This document shows, one piece after another, positions 1 through 5,835 of a stretch of 5,923 bases of DNA. The stretch spans positions 1-5,923 of the forward strand of contig JAJTHY010000171.1 in assembly GCA_021298045.1 (NCBI GenBank), read 5' to 3'. Each line of letters starts with the position of its first letter. The stretch's first letter is position 1. A model generated the notes under the pieces. It was not told where the DNA came from. It did not search any database and worked only from the letters and a program-made list of their open reading frames with translations. A program made the translations under genes and the position numbers. Origin of the DNA: Candidatus Jidaibacter sp. GTDB taxonomy: Bacteria; Pseudomonadota; Alphaproteobacteria; Rickettsiales; Midichloriaceae.

Positions 1-1853
1 AAAAATCTTTCAAAGTTTAAAAGGTTTAAACTGCAGTTAACTACAACTTGTTTTTCATCAACTCCACAAGCAAGTCGAACAATATTTCCAGATTTTTCCT
101 GTTTCATTTCAATATTGCGTTGGCCAAGCTCAATACTTGTACCAATTATATTAAGGCATTGTTTTATAATATCTGTTATTTTTTGTGTAACATTGCGTTC
201 AATTATTACCCTCTTGATACTTAAACCATCAGATCTAATTTCAAATGAAGCATAATCCTTGAAAGTATCGCAAAATCCTTTAACTAGCTTTTCTTTTTGC
301 GATATAAAAGAGTCGTTAAAATTTTGTATAGCATTTGCAATTAGCTCAATAAAAAAAGTTTTAATTTCTGTTGAAAAAGGGTTGTACCCTATAAATTTGA
401 AAAATTCTATTTTATTGGCAGATGAAAAAACAGAATCAAATTTTTCATTGGCAACCTCTTCTAATATTCTTTGAGTATTATAGCGCCCTTCTTCTTGAAG
501 CTTTTCAAAGTTAGCCCCTAGTTCTTTCACATAGCTTTCTAATTTTGGAAGCTCAACTTCTTGCTTAAGCGAGAAAATAAACTGTTCAAATTTTTGCAGG
601 TCAATTATGTAAGTAGATTTTGCGCTAGATTCAGGGTCTCTACTCAAACCAAAGTGCAAAAGCTCACCTTTTAGCTCCAGACCCATAACGCTTTCATCGT
701 ATAAATCTTCCAATGCGGTGGTTATAAGAGCAGTTTTATGCACTATATTTTTATTACTAGTGTAATTTATATAATCCATCGCACAATTATTAATAAGATC
801 TCTATCGTTTTGAGAAACATGTTTTTTAAATATAAAATTGGTTTTACCAGTATTTGCCTCTTTATTAGACATAACTAATAACAGCCCGTTTTCGTTAGTT
901 TTAACATATTTTGAAAGAAGGCTTGCAAACTCCGTGTTCTTGCAAGAGTTCAAAGCAACTTGGTAAGCAGTGTAAAAAAAATTCTTTGCAGCTATATAGA
1001 TGGCCATATTTTTAATCTGCTTTGTATCCACTGTTTGATCATATGCACACGTAACTATAGCATTTTTCACACCTGGAGGCATTGTACTCAATATTTCATG
1101 GAACCTTCCTTCATTAAAAAGTTGCACAAGCTCATCGATTTTTTCCATTAAAACCTTATGGCGCTGCTCTATTAATTTACTAATGGCATTTAGCTTGAGA
1201 TCCAAAAGGCCAACTTTTTCATCTATGAACTTTGCAAGCTTTAGAATATTTATATCGCATTCTATATCAACTTTTAAGGGGCCTTGTGAATATGAGATCT
1301 TGCTAATTGAGCAACTTTGCACAATGTCATCGCACTTTTTTGTGTCGTACTCAAAATCACAGGAAAATTCCAAACTTGATATAATATTTGCGTATAAAAC
1401 AAAATACTGAGAAATAATTTGCTTGAACTCCGGAGTGAGTTCGCTCTTAAAAACTAGCTCGCTGCCATTTTGCCCCACTTTATAGAGGTATTCTCCATCA
1501 GAGCTCTTTTTTACATAACCATCCAAAATCTTCTGAACTTCTTCTTTTAACCATTGAATTTGTGGGACAAATGTTTGCATTATAAAATGGTCTCTAGCTT
1601 CTGTATAAAAACATTCAAATGCCTTATATTCTGGATCATCTAAGAGATCATCCTTCATTTTTAAGCGGTCCAATAATTTCTCTTTATCCATAGCTTGGAA
1701 AAGTTCTTCAAATCTTCCTTGCGCAAGTAGATTGCTCACCTCAACTACAACCTCACCCCTACGCTTTAAGATCTCTTCATAGGTTTCTGCAAATCCAGAT
1801 AAAGCCTTCTCAAGCAAAGGATGCAAGATCCAATTCTCAATAACATTTCTCAT
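1..1853 (-). CDS. Large tandem-repeat protein of unknown function, 5' part (C-terminus beyond left edge)
   Basis: I do not recognise this protein. Reading the minus strand from ATG at 1853-1851 gives 617 codons without a stop up to the left edge, so the product is longer than 617 residues. It begins MRNVIENWILHPLLEKAL and shows no signal peptide or membrane segment; it looks soluble, charged and largely helical with some beta stretches. It contains at least three diverged copies of a roughly 200-residue unit (about residues 6-208, 209-429, 430-617+). Units 1 and 2 align without gaps for over 110 residues at a constant offset of 203: GRF at 46 and 249, YxxA(R/K)(D/N)xF at 83 and 286, YVK at 113 and 316, G at 120 and 323. 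This ATG is the first start codon after an in-frame stop at 1904-1902; no clear Shine-Dalgarno precedes it. It is transcribed divergently from the lipid A operon, so a shared function is not implied. Coding status is near certain from the long open frame and the repeats; function is unknown. Confidence 0.9.
   Translation of the reverse strand, partial: MRNVIENWILHPLLEKALSGFAETYEEILKRRGEVVVEVSNLLAQGRFEELFQAMDKEKLLDRLKMKDDLLDDPEYKAFECFYTEARDHFIMQTFVPQIQWLKEEVQKILDGYVKKSSDGEYLYKVGQNGSELVFKSELTPEFKQIISQYFVLYANIISSLEFSCDFEYDTKKCDDIVQSCSISKISYSQGPLKVDIECDINILKLAKFIDEKVGLLDLKLNAISKLIEQRHKVLMEKIDELVQLFNEGRFHEILSTMPPGVKNAIVTCAYDQTVDTKQIKNMAIYIAAKNFFYTAYQVALNSCKNTEFASLLSKYVKTNENGLLLVMSNKEANTGKTNFIFKKHVSQNDRDLINNCAMDYINYTSNKNIVHKTALITTALEDLYDESVMGLELKGELLHFGLSRDPESSAKSTYIIDLQKFEQFIFSLKQEVELPKLESYVKELGANFEKLQEEGRYNTQRILEEVANEKFDSVFSSANKIEFFKFIGYNPFSTEIKTFFIELIANAIQNFNDSFISQKEKLVKGFCDTFKDYASFEIRSDGLSIKRVIIERNVTQKITDIIKQCLNIIGTSIELGQRNIEMKQEKSGNIVRLACGVDEKQVVVNCSLNLLNFERF
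3..566 (-). repeat. Protein-level repeat unit 3 (most diverged, possibly incomplete)
   Basis: Encodes about residues 430-617, to the window edge. Recognisable parts are LPKLE (435-439, compare HPLLE at 11-15 just before unit 1's GRF helix), an EKFDSVF element (470-476) in place of GRFEELF, IANAIQNF (505-512) in place of the YxxA element, and VVVNCSLNLL (603-612) in place of KVDIECDINIL. Spacing between landmarks resembles the other units, but identity is low, so this copy is less certain. Confidence 0.5.
567..1229 (-). repeat. Protein-level repeat unit 2 of the left-edge protein
   Basis: Encodes about residues 209-429. Its landmarks are GRFHEIL (249-255), YIAAKNFF (286-293), KYVKTNENG (315-323), TNFIFKKHV (338-346) and STYIIDLQKFEQFI (413-426). 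The first 50 positions of units 1 and 2 share 14 identities without a gap. A further 40 positions, around the YxxA and YVK motifs, share 10. An extra 15-20 residues lie in the second half compared with unit 1. Confidence 0.7.
1230..1838 (-). repeat. Protein-level repeat unit 1 of the left-edge protein
   Basis: Encodes about residues 6-208. Landmarks in order are a helical segment ending in GRFEELF (46-52), YTEARDHF (83-90), GYVKKSSDG (112-120), a beta-like ELVFKSEL segment (132-139) and KVDIECDINIL (194-204). It is the reference copy for the other two units. The repeat is visible only in protein, not as DNA identity, so the duplication is old. Unit borders are approximate. Confidence 0.7.
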
Positions 1854-1882
1854 AAGCGCAATAATTATTTTATTTTTTGCAA

Positions 1883-1911
1883 ATAATATCGCAAGAAGGC
1901 GCTAAATACAA
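1883..1911 (-). promoter_or_regulatory. Candidate sigma70-type promoter for the left-edge gene
   Basis: On the minus strand TTGTAT (1911-1906) is followed after exactly 17 bp by TATTAT (1888-1883), a 5/6 match to the -10 consensus. The -35 match is only 3/6. Transcription would start near 1876, leaving a leader of about 23 nt before the ATG at 1853. The position is right, but AT-rich DNA yields such matches by chance. Confidence 0.4.
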
Positions 1912-1971
1912 TAAAAACAACCGTATACCTGTTAAATTTCTTGGATATATCACTACCAGTTATAATATGGT

Positions 1972-2000
1972 TTGACAAATCACCTGATAAAACTTAGAGT
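1972..2000 (+). promoter_or_regulatory. Candidate promoter of the lpxD operon
   Basis: A perfect -35 hexamer TTGACA (1972-1977) is followed after 17 bp by TAGAGT (1995-2000), a 4/6 match to TATAAT. The predicted transcription start is near 2007, about 13 nt before ATG 2020. The first TTG of this frame is the first three bases of the -35 box. If the promoter is real, that TTG cannot be the lpxD initiator. A second possible -10, TATAAT at 1961-1966, has only TTGGAT 14 bp upstream, a poor spacing. Confidence 0.5.
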
Positions 2001-2019
2001 TCTTGCGGTACTCTGTTGT

Positions 2020-3060
2020 ATGGATAACATGTTAAACCACAAATTTTTCAAAAGCATAGGCCCGGTATCTTTAGAAGCTGTGGCACAAAAAATTGGTGCT
2101 AAGCTTAAGGGCAATTCTGGAAATATAGAAATTATTGGCGTCGGTACTATTGAATCTGCAAAACAAGGCGAAATTGCATTCTTAACTAACGCAAAATATT
2201 CTAAGCATTTATTAACGACTAACGCCTCTGCATGCATAGTTGATGAAGCTGCAGCTCAATTTACCCCAAACAACTTGGCTTTATTAGTGCACCCTAACCC
2301 TCATGAAGCTTATGCACTACTTGTAGATTTTTTATATCCAGATGAAAAAGTGGCATCCGTAATTTCAGAAAAAGCGAGCATAGCTAAAACAGCAAAAATT
2401 GGTAAAAACGTTTCTATAGCTGACTTTGCCGTTATAGGAGAAGAAGTAACCATAGGGGATAATAGCAAAATAGGCCCTAATTGCTATATAGGAAACAGTG
2501 TAGAAATAGGTGAGAACGCAGAAATCTACAGCAATTGCACCATAACTTTTACCAAAATTGGCAATAACGTTACAATTAAGCCTGGAGCGCGCATTGGGCA
2601 AGATGGGTTTGGATTCGCTAAAACCTCAAAAGGTCTTATTAAAGTTAAACAATTAGGCATGGTTATAATCGGCAACCACGTAGAAATAGGCGCAAACACA
2701 TGCATAGATCGCGGGGCGATTGAAGACACAATAATAGGTGATGGCAGCAAAATAGATAATGCTGTGCAAATTGGACACAATACAATAATTGGGAAGTCTT
2801 GCATAGTGTGTGGGCAAGTTGGTCTTGCAGGCAGCACGAAGGTTGAGGATTTTGTAATGCTTGGCGGCCAAGTTGGTGTGGCTGGGCACCTCAATATAGG
2901 CGCAGGTAGTATGATAGCAGCTGGCAGCGGCATTATGTCGGATGTTCCAGCCAAATCAATTATGGGGGGAAGCCCCGCAACCACAATTAGGGATTGGCAC
3001 AAGGCAAATGCTATGCTACGAAGATTAATAAAAAGAGATAAAGTTGGTAAAAATGAGTGA
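2020..3060 (+). CDS. lpxD: UDP-3-O-(3-hydroxyacyl)glucosamine N-acyltransferase LpxD
   Basis: LpxD catalyses the third lipid A step: it moves a 3-hydroxyacyl chain from ACP to the 2-amino group of UDP-3-O-acyl-glucosamine, in the cytoplasm, as a trimer. The product here has 346 residues, normal for alphaproteobacteria. The N-terminal uridine-binding domain (about 1-105) has the AFLTNAKY segment; Phe54 and Tyr60 match the uracil-contacting residues of E. coli LpxD. Left-handed beta-helix hexapeptide repeats follow (about 115-300), then the GGSPA turn and a short C-terminal helix. His253 in QIGHN matches catalytic His239 of E. coli, and His290 in VAGHLNI matches its second conserved His. I chose ATG 2020 because KFFKSIGPVSLEAVA is the usual family start. 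ATG 2029 is equally possible and has GGA four bases upstream. TTG 1972 would add 16 unfamiliar residues and lies in the promoter. This is the first gene of the operon; its last 8 nt overlap fabZ. Confidence 0.96.
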   Translation: MDNMLNHKFFKSIGPVSLEAVAQKIGAKLKGNSGNIEIIGVGTIESAKQGEIAFLTNAKYSKHLLTTNASACIVDEAAAQFTPNNLALLVHPNPHEAYALLVDFLYPDEKVASVISEKASIAKTAKIGKNVSIADFAVIGEEVTIGDNSKIGPNCYIGNSVEIGENAEIYSNCTITFTKIGNNVTIKPGARIGQDGFGFAKTSKGLIKVKQLGMVIIGNHVEIGANTCIDRGAIEDTIIGDGSKIDNAVQIGHNTIIGKSCIVCGQVGLAGSTKVEDFVMLGGQVGVAGHLNIGAGSMIAAGSGIMSDVPAKSIMGGSPATTIRDWHKANAMLRRLIKRDKVGKNE

Positions 3061-3517
3061 CGAATCTAAGGTAATAGATATAAATGGCATTATGAAAATG
3101 CTGCCACATAGGTATCCTTTATTGCTAGTAGATAGAATATTGGAAATAAATTCCGACATTGGCATTGTGGGCTCGAAAAACGTTAGCATCAACGAGCAAT
3201 TTTTTAACGGTCACTTCCCTGGGCACCCTATAATGCCTGGTGTGCTTATTATTGAAGCAATGGCTCAAGCTGCTGGTATTTTTGTAATGTCAAATAGCAA
3301 AGAGCTAAACCCAGCAGAACATGTTGTATACTTCATGAGTATAGAAGAAGCTCAATTTAGAAAGCCAGTAGTGCCTGGAGACTGTTTGCATCTGCATATT
3401 ACAAAAATTAAAAACCGCGGTGCCGTTTGGAAAATGAAAGGGGAAGCAAGAGTTGATGGCCAAAGGGTTGCAAATGCAATTTTTTCTGCAATGATAGTGA
3501 AAAAAGAAAATGAATAA
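3053..3517 (+). CDS. fabZ: 3-hydroxyacyl-[acyl-carrier-protein] dehydratase FabZ
   Basis: FabZ dehydrates 3-hydroxyacyl-ACP to trans-2-enoyl-ACP during fatty-acid elongation in the cytoplasm. It competes with LpxA and LpxD for 3-hydroxyacyl-ACP, the usual explanation for its place between their genes. The 154-residue product is a single hot-dog domain of family length. Visible motifs are LPHRYPLLLVDR (17-28), the active-site loop GHFPGHPIMPG with His54 (53-63), and Glu68 in the central helix IIEAMAQAAG (66-75). These are the catalytic His/Glu pair. I chose ATG 3053, whose first 8 nt (ATGAGTGA) contain the lpxD stop and suggest translational coupling. TTG 3044 is in frame with a purine-rich AGAGA 5 nt before it (3034-3038) and would add three residues. 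Confidence 0.97.
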   Translation: MSDESKVIDINGIMKMLPHRYPLLLVDRILEINSDIGIVGSKNVSINEQFFNGHFPGHPIMPGVLIIEAMAQAAGIFVMSNSKELNPAEHVVYFMSIEEAQFRKPVVPGDCLHLHITKIKNRGAVWKMKGEARVDGQRVANAIFSAMIVKKENE

Positions 3518-4316
3518 TATGCAAATAATTCATCCAACTGCAATTGTCGACAAAAATGCCGTTATTGCGGATAACGTTAAAATAGGTCCATATTCAATTG
3601 TCGGCCCTAATGTTAGGCTTGAATCTGGAGTCGAAATTATGTCCCATGTCTGTGTAGATGGGCATACTGTGATTGGAGAAAATACCAAGATTTATCCATT
3701 TTCTGTCATTGGGTTTCCACCTCCTGATCTTAAATATAGAGGAGAGGATTCTAAACTAATCATAGGTAAAAATAATGTCATACGTGAGCATGTTACCATG
3801 CATACTGGCACGGCAGTAGATCGCAACCAAACAGACGTAGGGGATAATTGTCTATTTATGGCTAACTCCCATGTGGCACATGATTGCGTGATTGGCAACA
3901 ATGTTATCCTAGCAAATTGTGCGGCTTTAGGCGGGCATGTTATAATTGAAGATTACGCAATTATTGGCGGATTATCCGCAGTACAGCAAAGGGTTAGAAT
4001 TGGCGCGCACTCGATTGTAGGCGGCATGACTGGCATAGATGGTGATCTAATACCATTTGGAAGAGCGGTGGGTGAAAGAGCGCATCTTGCAGGGCTCAAC
4101 ACAATAGGTCTAAAACGCAAGGACACAAGCAATGCTCAAATCATCGCTATGAATAAAGCATTTAAAAAACTATTTTTAGAAAATTACGATGTATTTGAAA
4201 AGCGAATAGAAGATGTATCAAGCGAGTTTGGTGACAATGAATTAATAATGCGCATAATTGATTTTATTAAAGATCAAAGAGCAACGAGCCTATGCAAAGC
4301 TGTGATGGAGGATTAA
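3510..4316 (+). CDS. lpxA: UDP-N-acetylglucosamine O-acyltransferase LpxA
   Basis: LpxA performs the first lipid A step, transferring a 3-hydroxyacyl group from ACP to the 3-OH of UDP-GlcNAc. The 268-residue product has hexapeptide left-handed beta-helix repeats to about 185 and a helical C-terminal domain (about 190-268). His124 in SHVAHDC corresponds to the E. coli general base His125; His121, His143, Lys75 and Arg203 match His122, His144, Lys76 and Arg204. Two sites differ: Gln159 in SAVQQRV stands where E. coli has His160, and Pro72 where it has Gln73. Gly172 corresponds to E. coli Gly173, the position that admits long (C14) chains, so a long hydroxyacyl donor is likely. The start ATGAATAA overlaps the fabZ stop by 8 nt; ATG 3519, three codons on, is an alternative. 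IIGGLSAV and the IIDFI near the C-terminus resemble Rickettsia LpxA from memory. The stop is 4 nt before the proposed lpxI start. Confidence 0.96.
   Translation: MNNMQIIHPTAIVDKNAVIADNVKIGPYSIVGPNVRLESGVEIMSHVCVDGHTVIGENTKIYPFSVIGFPPPDLKYRGEDSKLIIGKNNVIREHVTMHTGTAVDRNQTDVGDNCLFMANSHVAHDCVIGNNVILANCAALGGHVIIEDYAIIGGLSAVQQRVRIGAHSIVGGMTGIDGDLIPFGRAVGERAHLAGLNTIGLKRKDTSNAQIIAMNKAFKKLFLENYDVFEKRIEDVSSEFGDNELIMRIIDFIKDQRATSLCKAVMED
4307..4311 (+). promoter_or_regulatory. Strong Shine-Dalgarno inside the lpxA 3' end, serving lpxI
   Basis: GGAGG lies within the last codons of lpxA, 9 nt before ATA 4321. It is the best ribosome-binding match I saw at any gene start in the window; the others are weak. 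It supports internal initiation of lpxI here rather than at the distant GTG 4564. A second purine run, AAGGA (4315-4319), is only 1 nt from the ATA. Confidence 0.6.
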
Positions 4317-4320
4317 GGAT

Positions 4321-5148
4321 ATACCGCATAATAAAATTTCAAAATTAGGAATCCTAGCAGGTGCAGGAAATCTTCCAAAGCACGTTGCTGATGCTTGCAA
4401 GGAAAAATCAATAAGCTACTGTGTAATCGGCCTGGATGATGAGATAGACGCTCATTTATTTGAAGGGGAGAAAAACTTACATAAGTTTAAAATTCATTCT
4501 GTTAGCAAGATAATTGCAAAGCTTAAGGAAGAAGGCGTAACCCATGTTACACTTACTGGAAGGGTGAAGAGGGCTGATCTCGCTAGGTTACTATTAGATA
4601 TCAAAGGCGCTAAGCTGCTTGCTTTAATCTTAAAAAACGGTATTGCAGATAACGCCATTCTCACAACCATAATGAAATTTATTGAGAAAGAAGGCTTTAA
4701 AATTGTGGCACCAGAATCAATAGCTAGTGACATAATTGTGCAAAAAGGCAGCCTTACAAAAGTTAAGCCAGACGAATCAGCCATTCAGGATATTAATCAG
4801 GGTTTAAAAGTTCTAAAGGGTATAGCCAGTTTTGACGTGGGGCAATCACTTGTTATCCAAGGCGGCTTAACCCTAGGCGTTGAAGCAGCAGAAGGAACTG
4901 ATGAATTGATAAAACGTTGTGGGGAAGTGAAGCAAGTAGTAGATGTTGCGCCAATTTTAATTAAAGTGGCGAAGCCAAATCAAGATCGCAGGGTAGACTT
5001 GCCATGCGTTGGCCCACAGACCATTGAACTTGCTTTCAAATATGGCATTCGCGGGATTGCAGTTGATGCAGGATCTACATTACTTATAGAGCCAGAAGAA
5101 ACCATTAAGCTCGCCAATAAATATAAAATATTTATCGTTGGAATTTAA
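4321..5148 (+). CDS. lpxI: UDP-2,3-diacylglucosamine diphosphatase LpxI, apparent ATA start
   Basis: LpxI (DUF1009 family) hydrolyses UDP-2,3-diacylglucosamine to lipid X and UMP, the fourth lipid A step. It replaces LpxH in most alphaproteobacteria. From 4321 the frame gives 275 residues, close to my recollection of Caulobacter LpxI (about 280). The N-terminal domain has LGILAGAGNLP (9-19) and THVTLTGRVKR (73-83). The C-terminal domain has DVGQSLVIQGG (172-182), GVEAAEGTDELI (186-197), APILIKVAKPNQDRRVDLP (210-228) and GIAVDAGSTLLIE (245-257). Asp226 in RVDLP appears to match the Caulobacter residue whose mutation kills activity. The frame opens after a TGA at 4303-4305 and holds no ATG, GTG or TTG before GTG 4564. 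Starting at 4564 would give 194 residues without the conserved N-terminal domain. ATA 4321 has GGAGG at 9 nt; ATT 4312 and ATT 4336 are worse placed. Product is near certain; the start is not. It could also be a newly damaged start or a sequencing error of an ATG. Confidence 0.88.
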   Translation: MPHNKISKLGILAGAGNLPKHVADACKEKSISYCVIGLDDEIDAHLFEGEKNLHKFKIHSVSKIIAKLKEEGVTHVTLTGRVKRADLARLLLDIKGAKLLALILKNGIADNAILTTIMKFIEKEGFKIVAPESIASDIIVQKGSLTKVKPDESAIQDINQGLKVLKGIASFDVGQSLVIQGGLTLGVEAAEGTDELIKRCGEVKQVVDVAPILIKVAKPNQDRRVDLPCVGPQTIELAFKYGIRGIAVDAGSTLLIEPEETIKLANKYKIFIVGI

Positions 5149-5742
5149 ATGCAACAAGCTTTAGCCAAACAGATTTTACTGAAAGGTGGAGTGATATCAT
5201 TTGCTACAGACACCCTATTTGCACTTGCTTGTGATGCCACAAACGATGAGGCGATTAAAAAACTCTTTGCTCTTAAAAAGCGTCCAATAGAAAAAACTGC
5301 CCCTATCCTTATGGCAAGTTTAGAACAAGCAAAAACCTACGCGTATTTTAATGATACAGCCTTGCAACTTGCAAAAGCATTTTGGCCAGGAGCATTAACT
5401 TTAGTGCTGCCAGTATTAGAGCCAACCACTTTAAGCAGACATACGATTAGAGATGGTACTATAGGGTTAAGGGTTCCAAAAAGCAGGCTGAGCCTTGGCT
5501 TAATTGCGGAATGCGGAATGCCGATTTTAGGGACTAGCGCAAATATTGCAGATGGTCCTAATTTAACAACTGCAGAAGAAATTGAGGCTGTATTTGGGAA
5601 GGAAGTATTCATTGTGAAATCGGATAGCCGCATTTCCGGAATCGCTTCCACCATCCTTAAGATTGTTGGGGATGAGGTGTCTTTGATTAGAGAAGGATCC
5701 ATTAAAGAGGCTGACCTGGCGCCATATAGCAAAGTGCATTGA
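5149..5742 (+). CDS. tsaC: L-threonylcarbamoyladenylate synthase, TsaC/YrdC/Sua5 family
   Basis: The enzyme makes threonylcarbamoyl-AMP from threonine, bicarbonate and ATP, the first step of the t6A37 modification of ANN-decoding tRNAs; the TsaB/TsaD/TsaE proteins do the transfer. The 197-residue product is one YrdC domain of TsaC length, without the extra C-terminal domain of Sua5. Visible motifs are FATDTLFALAC (18-28, the PTxTxYGLG region), the KKRP signature with Lys43 and Arg45, WPGALTLVLP (79-88), GLRVP (106-110), TSAN (129-132), GIASTIL (164-170) and LIREGSI (179-185). Ala25 replaces the usual Gly of the YGLG motif, a mild change. ATG follows the lpxI TAA with no gap, so it is probably the last gene of the operon and coupled to lpxI. 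YciO-type paralogues share this fold, but the conserved motifs favour TsaC. I see no convincing terminator after it. Confidence 0.92.
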   Translation: MQQALAKQILLKGGVISFATDTLFALACDATNDEAIKKLFALKKRPIEKTAPILMASLEQAKTYAYFNDTALQLAKAFWPGALTLVLPVLEPTTLSRHTIRDGTIGLRVPKSRLSLGLIAECGMPILGTSANIADGPNLTTAEEIEAVFGKEVFIVKSDSRISGIASTILKIVGDEVSLIREGSIKEADLAPYSKVH

Positions 5743-5835
5743 TAAGGCATCTACTATAGTTCTTTAGTCTGCTTAATAAAAAATTAACCAATTTGCTCTA
5801 TTGTATTTACAGTGCAGAATAGATTGGTAACTTAT
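5743..5835. other. Spacer after tsaC
   Basis: This 93-bp AT-rich spacer lies between tsaC and the right-edge reading frame. The only symmetric sequence close to tsaC is the AT-only TTAAT-AAAAA-ATTAA (5773-5787), with no GC stem or T run, so no intrinsic terminator is recognisable. A stronger inverted repeat is listed separately. Possible -35-like hexamers, TTGCTC (5793-5798) and TTTACA (5806-5811), lack good -10 partners. Confidence 0.5.
5787..5828. repeat. Imperfect inverted repeat upstream of the right-edge reading frame
   Basis: ACCAA (5787-5791) and TCTATT (5797-5802) pair with AATAGA (5818-5823) and TTGGT (5824-5828), giving 11 complementary pairs with a 5-nt bulge (TTTGC) on the left arm and a 15-nt centre. 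It ends 7 bp before ATG 5836. It could be an operator or a leader hairpin for that gene, or chance symmetry in AT-rich DNA. Confidence 0.35.

Larger units (their letters stand above)
1854..2019. other. Divergent intergenic region
   Basis: This 166-bp spacer separates the start of the minus-strand repeat protein from the start of lpxD. It is AT-rich and holds one promoter candidate per direction plus an isolated TATAAT at 1961-1966. I see no RNA gene, no riboswitch-like structure and no strong operator palindrome. In many Proteobacteria bamA and skp/ompH lie upstream of lpxD; here they are replaced by an unrelated divergent gene. Confidence 0.6.

Noticed and set aside
840..863. P-loop-like GKT in the repeat protein (residues 331-338, ending NTGKT)
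   Set aside because: The Walker A pattern needs Gly or Ala four residues before GK; here that position is Lys331, and no Walker B follows. It falls in a beta segment shared with repeat units that lack GKT.
259..1410. Three plus-strand open frames of 63-75 codons (259-474, 960-1151, 1183-1410)
   Set aside because: They lie antisense inside the long minus-strand gene, have no family features, and the minus frame explains the region fully.
1879..1895. Short inverted arms TTGC and GCAA in the divergent spacer
   Set aside because: The arms are only 4 bp with a long centre; this is not distinguishable from chance.
2526..3002. Minus-strand frame of 158 codons opposite lpxD
   Set aside because: It is a shadow of the repetitive hexapeptide codons of lpxD, with low-complexity Pro/Ile/Leu composition and no recognisable motif.
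4564..5148. lpxI as a 194-residue gene starting at GTG 4564
   Set aside because: The same frame upstream encodes the conserved LpxI N-terminal domain without a stop, and the strong GGAGG lies at the upstream site.
5337..5750. Minus-strand frame of 137 codons opposite tsaC
   Set aside because: It is antisense to a clear YrdC-domain gene and has no domain signal or plausible start context.
5773..5787. TTAAT-AAAAA-ATTAA as terminator of the lpxD-tsaC operon
   Set aside because: The stem is five A/T pairs only and no T run follows; it is expected by chance in AT-rich DNA.
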